64,000 nt of DNA from AP-15 sp963799085 (lineage in GTDB: Bacteria; Pseudomonadota; Alphaproteobacteria; ATCC43930; CGMCC-115725). Made by a program: the position numbers and the translations under genes. Positions 38,101-46,380 of the stretch are shown piece by piece. Within the stretch, counting starts at the first letter, position 1. The number at the start of each line of letters is the position of its first letter. The DNA is taken from contig CAWCWA010000001.1 of NCBI GenBank assembly GCA_963799085.1, positions 248,001-312,000 of the forward strand, in the 5' to 3' direction. The notes under the pieces are model-generated. The model ran no database searches. It was given only the letters and a program-made list of their open reading frames with translations, and was not told the origin of the DNA.

Positions 38101-38760
38101 ATAGTCGATGACAGATAGACCGGGCAAAAACCTGTCGGGGTCGCGGTAGGGGCGCATTTCGAAATTCTGATAGACAAGCTCAATGCCGTTTGGGGCAAAC
38201 AGCCGATCCTCCTGGTACCCGGCCGCGCCGCCGCCGCATAGATACGCGTCGGCGCCGACCGCCTTTGTAATCCCGATGAGCAGCTGCGTTCCCCGGCCCG
38301 TGACGGCAAGCTGCGATTGGTGCACGAAGCGGCATTCCAAGCCCAGCGAGACGGTAATCTTGCGTACTGCATGTTCGTTGAACGATGCCAGCCGGCGTTC
38401 CGGGTGCCCCAATAGCGACTGCAACAGCTCCATCGCCGCCGCGAAGCCGGGCGCCTGCTTGTAGTTGAGGTCGAGCGTACGCAGCAGCCGGTGTCGCCAC
38501 GGCCGCGAGTCGTCGATCTCGACGTCGCGGATCGCTTGCCTGCCGGGGCAGCGCCGGACCGGACAGCCAAACCATGCCGGTCTCCCCTGGATATCGATCT
38601 GTACCCGATTGGTCCAGCTCCCCATGCCGCTGCCGCTCTTGCCGTAGGCGACATCGTCGAGAAACACGAATACATCAGCCCGGCGGATCTTGTCGAAGTA
38701 GCCGAGCCAGGGAAAGAAGTTGGGCTGGTGAATCGCGCAGATCATGCCTGCAAGGCTCAC
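38080..38760 (-). CDS. WbqC-like family protein, C-terminus probably shortened by a tandem duplication
   Basis: 226 residues from a GTG. The family opening MICAIHQPNFFPWLGYFDKI, DVFVFLDDVAYGKSG and SWTNRVQI is plain, as is the later GADAYLCGGGAAGYQEDRLF with Y-Q-N-F. WbqC-like proteins recur in O-antigen and glycopeptide loci, with unproven biochemical function, perhaps acyl or aminoacyl transfer. Removing one copy of the 17-bp repeat extends the frame by 22 residues to a TGA overlapping the ATP-grasp ATG. Confidence 0.9.
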   Translation of the reverse strand: MSLAGMICAIHQPNFFPWLGYFDKIRRADVFVFLDDVAYGKSGSGMGSWTNRVQIDIQGRPAWFGCPVRRCPGRQAIRDVEIDDSRPWRHRLLRTLDLNYKQAPGFAAAMELLQSLLGHPERRLASFNEHAVRKITVSLGLECRFVHQSQLAVTGRGTQLLIGITKAVGADAYLCGGGAAGYQEDRLFAPNGIELVYQNFEMRPYRDPDRFLPGLSVIDYLMWTPD

Positions 38761-38781
38761 CCGGCCGTAGCGCCGCCCGGC

Positions 38782-39576
38782 TCACAGACGCGCATCAAAA
38801 TGGGGCTCGAGCCGGCGAAAGAAGGTCAATCCAGCAATAAAAACGACGACGGCGAGAATTATCAGATACGCCAATGACCATAGCGGCGGCAATACGCCGT
38901 TCATGACCGGGTCGCGATAGCCCAAGGCGATCACATAGAACGGGTTGAGCTGTACCGCGAGCTGCAGCGCCTTCGGAAAAGCGGCAACGGGATAGAAAAT
39001 CGGCGAGGCGAACAGAAGCAGCGTCAGCGCGTTCGGCAGCACAAGTGCGGTATCGCGCACGAACACGTTGATCCCCGCGAGCACCAGTCCGATCCCGGCA
39101 ATCACGAAGAACTGCAGCAAGGCGACGACGGGGAGGATGAGCCAGCTAGCATTGGGGACGCGCCGCTCAAAGGCGAGCAAGGCTACCAGGTAAACGGTGG
39201 CGACGGCGAGCGGCACCAGTCCCATCATCGTGCCGACCATCGGCAGCAAGGCGCGCTTGAAGACCAGGTTTTTGATAAGGCCCGTGTTCCCTGTGAGCGA
39301 GGTGGTGCTGCTCGACAGCCCCTCCGAGATCGCCAACCACGGCCCGTAGCCGCTGACTAGCCAGATCACGAAGCTGAGACTTGTGGTTGCTCCCGGCATC
39401 CGTGACTGAAAGACGAAGCCGAACACGAAGGTAAAGATCGTTAGCAGCATCGCCGGATTAGCAATCGCCCATAACAGACCGAGGCCAGAGCCGAGAAACC
39501 GATCACGCAGCGCCATGCAAAAGAGACTCCAGCCCATCCGCACGTCGGCGCGGCCAAACGCCGACAAGCTCATCAC
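38782..39576 (-). CDS. wzm: ABC-2 type polysaccharide exporter permease (Wzm-like)
   Basis: 264 residues with six membrane segments and the ABC2_membrane pattern: SGLGLLWAIANPAMLLTIFT, NTGLIKNLVFKRALLPMVGT, VFVRDTALVLPNALTLLLFA SPIFYPVAAFP. The short amphipathic N-terminus (FCMALRDRFLGS) is typical of Wzm/KpsM/TagG. It would move the finished lipid-linked glycan across the inner membrane with the ATPases encoded next to it. The following ATPase stop overlaps its start by 4 bp. Confidence 0.93.
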   Translation of the reverse strand: MMSLSAFGRADVRMGWSLFCMALRDRFLGSGLGLLWAIANPAMLLTIFTFVFGFVFQSRMPGATTSLSFVIWLVSGYGPWLAISEGLSSSTTSLTGNTGLIKNLVFKRALLPMVGTMMGLVPLAVATVYLVALLAFERRVPNASWLILPVVALLQFFVIAGIGLVLAGINVFVRDTALVLPNALTLLLFASPIFYPVAAFPKALQLAVQLNPFYVIALGYRDPVMNGVLPPLWSLAYLIILAVVVFIAGLTFFRRLEPHFDARL

Positions 39577-40799
39577 ACGAGTTCCTCCAACGCTGCGGCA
39601 TTGACCAGCGGCGGGTAAAGGATCATCGGTGCGCCTCCCATCTGGCCCTCCTCATCCCGCACCTCGAACACGATCGAACGGCCGGCTATCACCTCGCCGC
39701 GCTCCAGCAACAGCGCGTCGATGCGGTAGGCGTGCTGACCCAATGCCAGGGGCCGCATCGCGATGCGCAGCCAAAACGGCCCGGTCAGGCCACCCGGGTC
39801 GCCGTGGCGGCTTAATCGATCGTCGGCGATGAGCGTGCCGTCGATCCGCACGATCCGGACCGAGAGGTCGGGGGCCTGCAACTCGGAGCTGCCGCGTCCG
39901 GCGATCTCGATGATCGAGTCGGACAGGGCACGCAGCGAAAGGTCGGCCCCACCCCGCGCATGATTTTGATAAATCCCCAGCGAGGTCAGCTCTCCGCGGC
40001 GATCGGGTGCGATCGGCGGCAGATCGGTGGCAAACTTCCGTCGTAGCGCCGCTTCGTCCGCCTCCACGACCGCGCGTTCGTAGGCGGCGGTCACCGCCTG
40101 CGGTGGTCCGTCCGCCATAACCCTCCCGTCATCAAGCCACAGGCAACGGTTACACATCTCGACGATGCTCGACAGCGCGTGCGACACGATGATTACGATG
40201 CGGCCGGCGCCAGAAAGCTCACGCATGCGGCGGCTCGCCTTGGCGGCGAAGTGGACATCGCCGACCGACAGCGTCTCGTCGATGATCAGGATTTGCGGAT
40301 CGATGAACGCAATCATCGAAAACGCGAGGCGCGCCTTCATCCCGGTCGAATAGGTGCGAACCGGCCGATCAATAAACGGACCAAGCTCGGAAAATTCGGC
40401 GACTGCATCGACAATGCGGTCGATCTCGGCGCGGGTACGGTTCTGTACGGCGCCGTCGAGATAAATGTTCCCGCGCCCTGTGACTTCGTCGCGCAGCACC
40501 GTGCCAAGCGTCATGATCGCATGGACGCGGCCTTCGATATTCATCCGCCCAGAGGTCGGCTCGCTCAGTCCCGCGATCAGGTGCAGCAACGTTGACTTGC
40601 CGGCGCCATTACGGCCGATGATGCCAAGCCGATCGCCCTCGCGCAGCTGCAGCGACACGCTGTCGACAGCACGAATATTCCGCATCACGACAGCGGCCGG
40701 GCGGCTGCGCAGCGCAGCCCGCAGCGTCATGCGCCCCCCGGAATTCGCCGGCGATTGGTAGACCTTGGTGACGTTTTCGAGCAGCACGCAGCAGCTCAT
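39573..40799 (-). CDS. wzt: Polysaccharide ABC exporter ATPase 1 (Wzt-like, with C-terminal domain)
   Basis: 408 residues. The Walker A is GIIGRNGAGKSTLLHLIAGL, the signature is YSTGMKARLAFSM, the Walker B is ILIIDETLSVGD and the switch His is IVIIVSHAL. About 150 further residues (from DLPPIAPDRRGELTSLGIY) form a beta-rich domain like the Wzt carbohydrate-binding domain (LRIAMRPLALGQHAYRIDAL). Such domains recognise the capped glycan end in O9a-type export. The start at 40799 forms ATGA with the upstream ATPase stop. Confidence 0.93.
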   Translation of the reverse strand: MSCCVLLENVTKVYQSPANSGGRMTLRAALRSRPAAVVMRNIRAVDSVSLQLREGDRLGIIGRNGAGKSTLLHLIAGLSEPTSGRMNIEGRVHAIMTLGTVLRDEVTGRGNIYLDGAVQNRTRAEIDRIVDAVAEFSELGPFIDRPVRTYSTGMKARLAFSMIAFIDPQILIIDETLSVGDVHFAAKASRRMRELSGAGRIVIIVSHALSSIVEMCNRCLWLDDGRVMADGPPQAVTAAYERAVVEADEAALRRKFATDLPPIAPDRRGELTSLGIYQNHARGGADLSLRALSDSIIEIAGRGSSELQAPDLSVRIVRIDGTLIADDRLSRHGDPGGLTGPFWLRIAMRPLALGQHAYRIDALLLERGEVIAGRSIVFEVRDEEGQMGGAPMILYPPLVNAAALEELV

Positions 40800-41974
40800 T
40801 GCGATGATAGCTCCCAAGTCATCGGCAGATGCAATTCAGACTCGCTCGGATCGCCTAGGACGGTCAGGTCGATGCCGTCGCCGCTCAGCCAATTGCGCCG
40901 GTCGAGCCCGATGCGTTCGGGCTGATCCGGCGTCGGCTCAAGCATCAGGGCCACGGTCAGCACGTAGCCTCCGGGCGCGAGCGGCAGTTTCGGGATCATC
41001 AGTTCAGCGATGTACCGGCCGGGTCTTTCGCCGATCAACGCGGCATGCCGCGACATCAAAACGATCTCCCAGCCGAGCCCTACTCCCATGCGCTGGATCG
41101 TGGCCCGGATGCAGACCGGCGCCGGCCGCATGATGCACACCGGAAGAGCGAGCCGGCTGTCCTCGCCAGCGTACCAAGTAACCTGCTCGGGCACGCCATC
41201 CTCGAAGCGCGCGATATCGCTCGGCGGTTCGACACCGTCGTTTTCCGGATCGAGATAGCGCCTGACAACACGCTCGGCCGGCCCCGCAAACACAACTCGG
41301 CCGCGATCGATAATGTACGCCGTACGACATAGCTTCAAGATCGCCGACCAATCGTGCGTAACCAGCACGCCCGATGCGCCATGGCTGAGCCGATCGCGAA
41401 TGCGTCTCCAGCATTTCGCCTGGAAATGACTATCGCCCACCGACAGAATCTCGTCGATCAGGTAAGCCTCATGCTGCTGTGCCGTCGCGACCGCAAAGTA
41501 GAGCCGGGCCGTCATGCCGCTCGAATAAGTTAGAACGCAATCGTCGAAGCGGTCGTCGAGCTCCGAGAATTCCTGAACCTCGTTGATCAGACGGATGAGT
41601 TCGTTACCTTTGGAACCGCCGATCTGCAGAAACCGGCGCGCATACTCGCGGCCAGTCAGTTCGACATTGCCGGTCAAACCGATTTCGTACAGCCCCGACA
41701 GGTCGCCGCGGACCCGCACGCGGCCTCGGTCTGGATGATAAATGCCGCCGATGATGCGCAGCAGCGTCGATTTCCCGGCGCCGTTGCGCCCGAGAATCCC
41801 GGCGAATTCACCACGGGGCACGACGAAGCTAATGTTGTCGAGCGCCTGGACGCTGTCCTCGGCATGCCGCATCCCGAAGACGAAACGCCAGCCGGAGGCG
41901 TTCTCGAACAGTTCGAACGCCTTGCTTACTCCCTCGCAAGTCACCGCGATGGCACGACCATTGCCCGTCATCAT
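40796..41974 (-). CDS. Polysaccharide ABC exporter ATPase 2 (Wzt-like, with C-terminal domain)
   Basis: 392 residues. Walker A GILGRNGAGKSTLLRIIGGI, signature YSSGMTARLYFAV, Walker B EAYLIDEILSVGD and switch His VLVTHDW are all present, so it should hydrolyse ATP. A C-terminal beta-rich domain of about 150 residues (GVPEQVTWYAGEDSRLALPV ... LPLAPGGYVLTVALMLEP) is again Wzt-like. It is divergent in sequence from ATPase 1. Only one permease is present, so the exporter may use an ATPase heterodimer. Start 41974 overlaps the amidotransferase 3 stop by ATGA. Confidence 0.92.
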   Translation of the reverse strand: MMTGNGRAIAVTCEGVSKAFELFENASGWRFVFGMRHAEDSVQALDNISFVVPRGEFAGILGRNGAGKSTLLRIIGGIYHPDRGRVRVRGDLSGLYEIGLTGNVELTGREYARRFLQIGGSKGNELIRLINEVQEFSELDDRFDDCVLTYSSGMTARLYFAVATAQQHEAYLIDEILSVGDSHFQAKCWRRIRDRLSHGASGVLVTHDWSAILKLCRTAYIIDRGRVVFAGPAERVVRRYLDPENDGVEPPSDIARFEDGVPEQVTWYAGEDSRLALPVCIMRPAPVCIRATIQRMGVGLGWEIVLMSRHAALIGERPGRYIAELMIPKLPLAPGGYVLTVALMLEPTPDQPERIGLDRRNWLSGDGIDLTVLGDPSESELHLPMTWELSSQ

Positions 41975-43866
41975 GGGGCTGGCCGCTCGTTGCCGAGAAA
42001 AATGCGGCACCACCATTCAAAGCTCAACAGCGACCATATCAGAAGGCGATGATTGGCTCGCCCGTCAATGTGCTCCATGACGCGCTGCCGTACGAAATCA
42101 GGGTTGATGAAATCCGCCAATGCCAGGTCCGCCCCGAGGAGCAGATCGCGCACGTAATCGGCGTTCTCGCCGCGATACCAGGAACCGTCGGGCGCCGAAA
42201 ATCCCTGTTTCGGGCGCTTCATCACAGCGTCTGGCAGGAGCGGGGCCATCGCCCGCCGTAGCGCACTTTTGCCGACGTCATAATGGCTCTGCGCAAGCGC
42301 CTTCTTGCTGACCTCATCCTCATCGATCAGCAGCATCTGCTCAAGATCGGCCAGTTTGTGCCGGATCGGCAGACGCTGCGCGAAATCGACCAAAGCGTTA
42401 TCCATAAACGGAAAGCGCTCCTCCAAGCCACTCGCCATCGACAACTTGTCACCGATCAGGAACAGACCATGCAGAAACGTCTTGCACTCGAAGTACAGTG
42501 AGTTGGCAATATGGTCTTCCGGTGTTTCGTAGCGCAAATTCGCCGCGTCGTCGAAAACGCTGCAAAAGATTTCAAAGCTCTCCTCGCGAGCGAGGGCGGC
42601 TCCGGTTCCGTTGCGAAACATCGTCTTGCGGTCATTTTCCGAGGTCAACCGCTGCCAGAATTCATAATAAGCCTGCAAATAAGCGGTGCGGTCGAGCGCC
42701 CGGAAGATGCGGTAATAGCGCCAGGGATAACCGCCAAACAATTCGTCGCCGCCGGCGCCCGACAGGCAGACTGTGGCGAATTTCGAGGCAAGCCGGGCAA
42801 CGTAATAGTTCGGATAGGACATACCGAGGCGCAAATCCTCGATCGCCCAAACGACGCGCGGCAGCGACCAGCGGATATCTCCGGAATTGATGACCTGTTC
42901 ATAATGCTCGGTCTTAAAATGGTAGGCGAGCAGTTCGGCGTCGCGCCGCTCGTCGAAGGAGCTCTCGATGCCTTCGACGGCCGACATCTCGAAGCCGGCG
43001 GTAAAGGTCATCAGCCGCGGGATATGCGGTACCGCGCCGGCGACCATCGACGCCGAATCGACGCCACCCGAAAGGTAGGCGGCAACCGGCACGTCCGCCA
43101 CCAGCTGGCGCTCGACCCCTGCCAACAACAGGCGCCGTGTTGCAGTTGCCGCTTCCGCTTCGTCGATGCTCTCGTCGCGATGGGTGAAATCGAAATCCCA
43201 GTAGCGCGTCATGCGCTCGCCGCCGCCGCCGCCGAGTGTCAGGACCGAGGCCGCGGGCAGAAGCTCGATGCCGGCCATCAGCGTGTGCGGCCGAAACACA
43301 TTCTGGAAGGTGAAATACTCGCCGAGCGCCACCGGATCGAGCCGCGCCGTGAAATCCGGCAGCGCGAGAAACGCCTTCATCTCCGACGCGAACGCAATGC
43401 CGCACGTGCGCCGCCACAGGTACAGCGGCTTTGTTCCGTAGCGGTCGCGCGCCAGATGCAGCCGTCCGGCCGCTGCATCCCACAGCGCTAGCGCCGCCAT
43501 GCCGTCGATCTGGCGCATCAATCCTTCGATCCCCCACGACCGATAGCCCCAGATCAACACCTCGGTGTCGGAGCGCGTGCGGAAGCGGCAGCCGTCGCGC
43601 TCGAGGAGACCCCGTAGATCGCGAAAGTTGTATATCTCGCCATTGAACGAGATCACAGTGAGGCCGTCGGGCGAGCGCATCGGCTGGTTCGCCTCGGCCG
43701 ACAGATCGATCACCGCGAGGCGGCGATGCGCCAGCCCGACATGGCGGTCGCAATAAAGCCCCTCGGCATCGGGGCCGCGATGCGCCAGCGCGTCCCGCAT
43801 CGCCGCAAGCCGCCGCTCGGACACCGGCGCCCCGTCAAACCGGTATTCGCCTGCCACCCCGCACAC
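41971..43866 (-). CDS. Asparagine synthetase-like amidotransferase 3
   Basis: 631 residues, intact. MCGVAGEYRFDG gives the Cys2 nucleophile. HRGPDAEGLYCDRHVGLAHR, SFNGEIYNFRDLRGLLERDG and LARDRYGTKPLYLWRR complete the glutaminase domain. The synthetase domain has AAYLSGGVDSASMVAGAV, VCLSGAGGDELFGGYPWRYY and GDKLSMASGLEERFPFMDNA. The glycan context suggests amidation of a sugar carboxylate; this is not shown by sequence alone. A leading position next to the exporter genes sets it apart from the other two copies. Confidence 0.94.
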   Translation of the reverse strand: MCGVAGEYRFDGAPVSERRLAAMRDALAHRGPDAEGLYCDRHVGLAHRRLAVIDLSAEANQPMRSPDGLTVISFNGEIYNFRDLRGLLERDGCRFRTRSDTEVLIWGYRSWGIEGLMRQIDGMAALALWDAAAGRLHLARDRYGTKPLYLWRRTCGIAFASEMKAFLALPDFTARLDPVALGEYFTFQNVFRPHTLMAGIELLPAASVLTLGGGGGERMTRYWDFDFTHRDESIDEAEAATATRRLLLAGVERQLVADVPVAAYLSGGVDSASMVAGAVPHIPRLMTFTAGFEMSAVEGIESSFDERRDAELLAYHFKTEHYEQVINSGDIRWSLPRVVWAIEDLRLGMSYPNYYVARLASKFATVCLSGAGGDELFGGYPWRYYRIFRALDRTAYLQAYYEFWQRLTSENDRKTMFRNGTGAALAREESFEIFCSVFDDAANLRYETPEDHIANSLYFECKTFLHGLFLIGDKLSMASGLEERFPFMDNALVDFAQRLPIRHKLADLEQMLLIDEDEVSKKALAQSHYDVGKSALRRAMAPLLPDAVMKRPKQGFSAPDGSWYRGENADYVRDLLLGADLALADFINPDFVRQRVMEHIDGRANHRLLIWSLLSFEWWCRIFLGNERPAP

Positions 43867-43896
43867 GCTAGCGCTTCCTAGCTCTTCCGTGCCGCC

Positions 43897-44442
43897 TCAC
43901 TCGCCTGCCGCCCGCAATACCGCCATAATAACGACGTCCTTCCATTCACCGGCGATGAAGACGTGCCGCGCCATGATGCCTTCGCGTTGAAATCCGGCCT
44001 TTTCATGGGCCCGAATCGCCCGGGGGTTGTCCGCCCAGACGTGCGTGAAAATACGATTCAAGTTCAGGTGAACGAACGCGTAACGGCGTAGTAGGCGCAA
44101 CGCCTCCGACCCGGCGCCGAGCTGCCGGTCCGATTGCTCGCCGATACGGATCGATACTTCGGCGCGGCGGTGCACTTGGTGAATATCCATAAGCTGTGCG
44201 GTACCAATGATGCGATTGTCGTCGAGCGCACGGATCGAGAAGCTTCGCTTTGTTTCGGTTTCGTTCAGCGAATCCCACCACGCGCAGTGCTGCTCCCAGC
44301 TGATTGGCCGATAGGTAGAATTGAAGCGCACAACCTCGGGATCGTTGATCCAACTGAACAGCGGCTTCTTGTCCTCCTGCAAGAATTCTCCCAGCCGAAC
44401 GATCTCCCCCCGCATCGCAATCTCCGAAAACGCGCTGTCCAT
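43897..44442 (-). CDS. GNAT family N-acetyltransferase (RimJ/RimL-like)
   Basis: 181 residues. The acetyl-CoA region reads EVSIRIGEQSDRQLGAGSEA LRLLRRYAF, followed by LNRIFTHVWADNPRAIRAHE KAGFQREGIMARHV, the A-x-x-x-x-E-K-x-G-F motif of this group. The N-terminus GEIVRLGEFLQEDKKPLFSW INDPEVVRF is typical of sugar-amine acetyltransferases in polysaccharide clusters. It may acetylate the amino sugar made by the DegT-type aminotransferase two genes upstream. The start at 44442 is taken because a longer frame would overlap the upstream gene. Confidence 0.88.
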   Translation of the reverse strand: MDSAFSEIAMRGEIVRLGEFLQEDKKPLFSWINDPEVVRFNSTYRPISWEQHCAWWDSLNETETKRSFSIRALDDNRIIGTAQLMDIHQVHRRAEVSIRIGEQSDRQLGAGSEALRLLRRYAFVHLNLNRIFTHVWADNPRAIRAHEKAGFQREGIMARHVFIAGEWKDVVIMAVLRAAGE

Positions 44443-44467
44443 CAATGCGCTTTGTCTGCCGAACCGC

Positions 44468-45223
44468 TCACCGGATGTTGGGGCGGTTGGCGAGAGCAAG
44501 GCTGGCGTCGTAACGTCGCGCGAGCGCGGCGGCATTGCCATTGATCGCGCGTTGCACCCGCTGACGCGGCGCCATGGCCTCGGGCGTCCACCATTCCGGG
44601 TGGGTCAGCACTTGCAGCCGCTCCTCGACCGCCGCCGCGAGCACGTCGCTCAGCCGACGGTGAATCCAGACACCGTTGGAATCTGACACGTAACCGTAAT
44701 TCGTGGACAGATGTTTCGAATAGGCGTTGACCAAACCGCACAGGCGTTCGTCGTCGGGCACCGGTTCCGTCAGCATGGTGACATCGTGAAAGCTGACGGC
44801 GCACGGCGCCACACCGAACTCGCGTGCGACCAACTCGCTCTCGGTTGCGATTGCCTCATCGAGCGCGGGCCGCGACAGGTCTGACCCGCGTCGCACCGGT
44901 TCAAAATGCAGCCCGATATCATGACCGAGCGCGATGATACGATAGACGAGGCCTCGCATCTCCTCGTTCAGCAAATTGTAGAACGGGCTACGCAGGCGCA
45001 GAAAATACGTCGCAGCGACCTGCAAGTCCGCCTCGATCTCGGCGAGGCGCACAGCGCGATTGACCGAGATATCGATGTCGTGGCGCCACAAGACATGGCG
45101 GTCGGAACCTCCGTCGCCGTATCTGGCGAATCGATAGCGCGCACGAGCGATCTGCAGCAAATCACGATAACTCGCCTCAGTAAAATCGCCAAACTCGCGA
45201 CGATGGTCGCTTTCGGGGCGCAT
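44468..45223 (-). CDS. Polysaccharide deacetylase-like (NodB/CE4-related) protein
   Basis: 251 residues. VLWRHDIDISVNRAVRLAEI carries the H-D metal/catalytic motif near residue 48, and IALGHDIGLHFEP holds the G-H-x-I-G-x-H motif near residue 100; HPEWWTP gives the late His. This is the arrangement of carbohydrate-esterase-4-like proteins found in O-antigen loci. No signal peptide, so it would act in the cytoplasm on a precursor. Its stop is close to the GNAT start, and its start touches the aminotransferase stop. Confidence 0.8.
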   Translation of the reverse strand: MRPESDHRREFGDFTEASYRDLLQIARARYRFARYGDGGSDRHVLWRHDIDISVNRAVRLAEIEADLQVAATYFLRLRSPFYNLLNEEMRGLVYRIIALGHDIGLHFEPVRRGSDLSRPALDEAIATESELVAREFGVAPCAVSFHDVTMLTEPVPDDERLCGLVNAYSKHLSTNYGYVSDSNGVWIHRRLSDVLAAAVEERLQVLTHPEWWTPEAMAPRQRVQRAINGNAAALARRYDASLALANRPNIR

Positions 45224-46371
45224 CAGTCGATCTCCCGTAAGGCCTCCACCACGCGTTGGTAATCGGCGTGCGACATGCGGTTATGGAGCGGCAACGCCAA
45301 CGAATTGGCATCGCAGTCGCGCGCCGCCGGGAAGTCATCGGCGGCGAAGCCGTACCGCTTGCAATAATACGACAGCCGGTGCACCGCATGGGTACCGGGC
45401 CGTGTCGCGATCCCGCGAGCCTGCAGTTCCTCCATGATTTCTACGCGCGGCCTCGGCGCACCGGCGGGATCGACATAAACCACGAACGACTGCCAGGCGT
45501 GCCGGCCATCCCGCGGTTCCTCCGGCACGCGCAGCCATTTGAACTCGGCGAGTTCAGCGCGATACCACGCGGCCCAGTCGGCCCGCTCGGCGACAAAACG
45601 ATCCAGCTTCGCAAGCTGGACCAGCCCGATTGCCGCCTGTATGTCGGTCATGCGGTAGTTGAAACCGAGGTCCGGGAAATCCGGCAGCAGGTATGGCTTC
45701 GCAGCGATGTGGCGCATCTCCTCGGGAATTGCTGCGCCGTGATTGCGCAGTCGGACGACGCGCTCGGCCAGCGAGGGGTCGTCGGTCGTCACCATCCCGC
45801 CCTCGCCGGTGGTGATCGCTTTTCGCGGATGAAAGCTGAAGCAGCCGGCGGCGCCGAGACTGCCCGCCGGCCGGCCACGATAGACGGCGCCGGCAGCGCA
45901 GGCGGCATCTTCGACGACGGCGACGCGCTCCGGCAGTGCCGCGCGCAGCGCGTCGATATCGGCGCAGCGGCCGAACAGATGCACCGGGATGACGGCGCGG
46001 GTGCGCGGCGTCACGGCCGCCGCAGCCGCCATGACATCGATGTTGAAATCGTCGCGCGCCACGTCGACGAGCACCGGCGTCCCGCCGCAATGAAGCACTG
46101 CATTGGCGGTCGCCACCCACGTGAAAGCGGGTACGACCACTTCGTCACCGGGACCGACCTCCAGTGCCGCGAGTACTAAATGCAGGGCGGTCGTACAGTT
46201 TGTCGTCGCGATGCCCCGCGTGGCGCCGTGACGGCGCGCAAACTCCTCCTCGAACGCCTTAACCCGCGGGCCCTGCGTCAGCCAGCCGGAAGCCAGCACA
46301 GCGCGAACAGCCGCTAGCTCCTCCTCGCCCATCACGGGCTCTGCGATTTGTATCGGCTTCGATTTCGGCAT
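45223..46371 (-). CDS. DegT/DnrJ/EryC1 family sugar aminotransferase 1
   Basis: 382 residues. The PLP Lys lies in FSFHPRKAITTGEGGMVTTD. VLASGWLTQGPRVKAFEEEF, TTNCTTALHLVLAALEVGPG and VVEDAACAAGAVYRGRPAGS are family blocks, and FNYRMTDIQAAIGLVQLAKL follows. It resembles perosamine-synthetase-like enzymes that put an amine on a keto-sugar nucleotide. A TTG at 46380 could extend it by three residues; ATG 46371 is preferred. Confidence 0.93.
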   Translation of the reverse strand: MPKSKPIQIAEPVMGEEELAAVRAVLASGWLTQGPRVKAFEEEFARRHGATRGIATTNCTTALHLVLAALEVGPGDEVVVPAFTWVATANAVLHCGGTPVLVDVARDDFNIDVMAAAAAVTPRTRAVIPVHLFGRCADIDALRAALPERVAVVEDAACAAGAVYRGRPAGSLGAAGCFSFHPRKAITTGEGGMVTTDDPSLAERVVRLRNHGAAIPEEMRHIAAKPYLLPDFPDLGFNYRMTDIQAAIGLVQLAKLDRFVAERADWAAWYRAELAEFKWLRVPEEPRDGRHAWQSFVVYVDPAGAPRPRVEIMEELQARGIATRPGTHAVHRLSYYCKRYGFAADDFPAARDCDANSLALPLHNRMSHADYQRVVEALREID

Positions 46372-46380
46372 TGTGACCAA

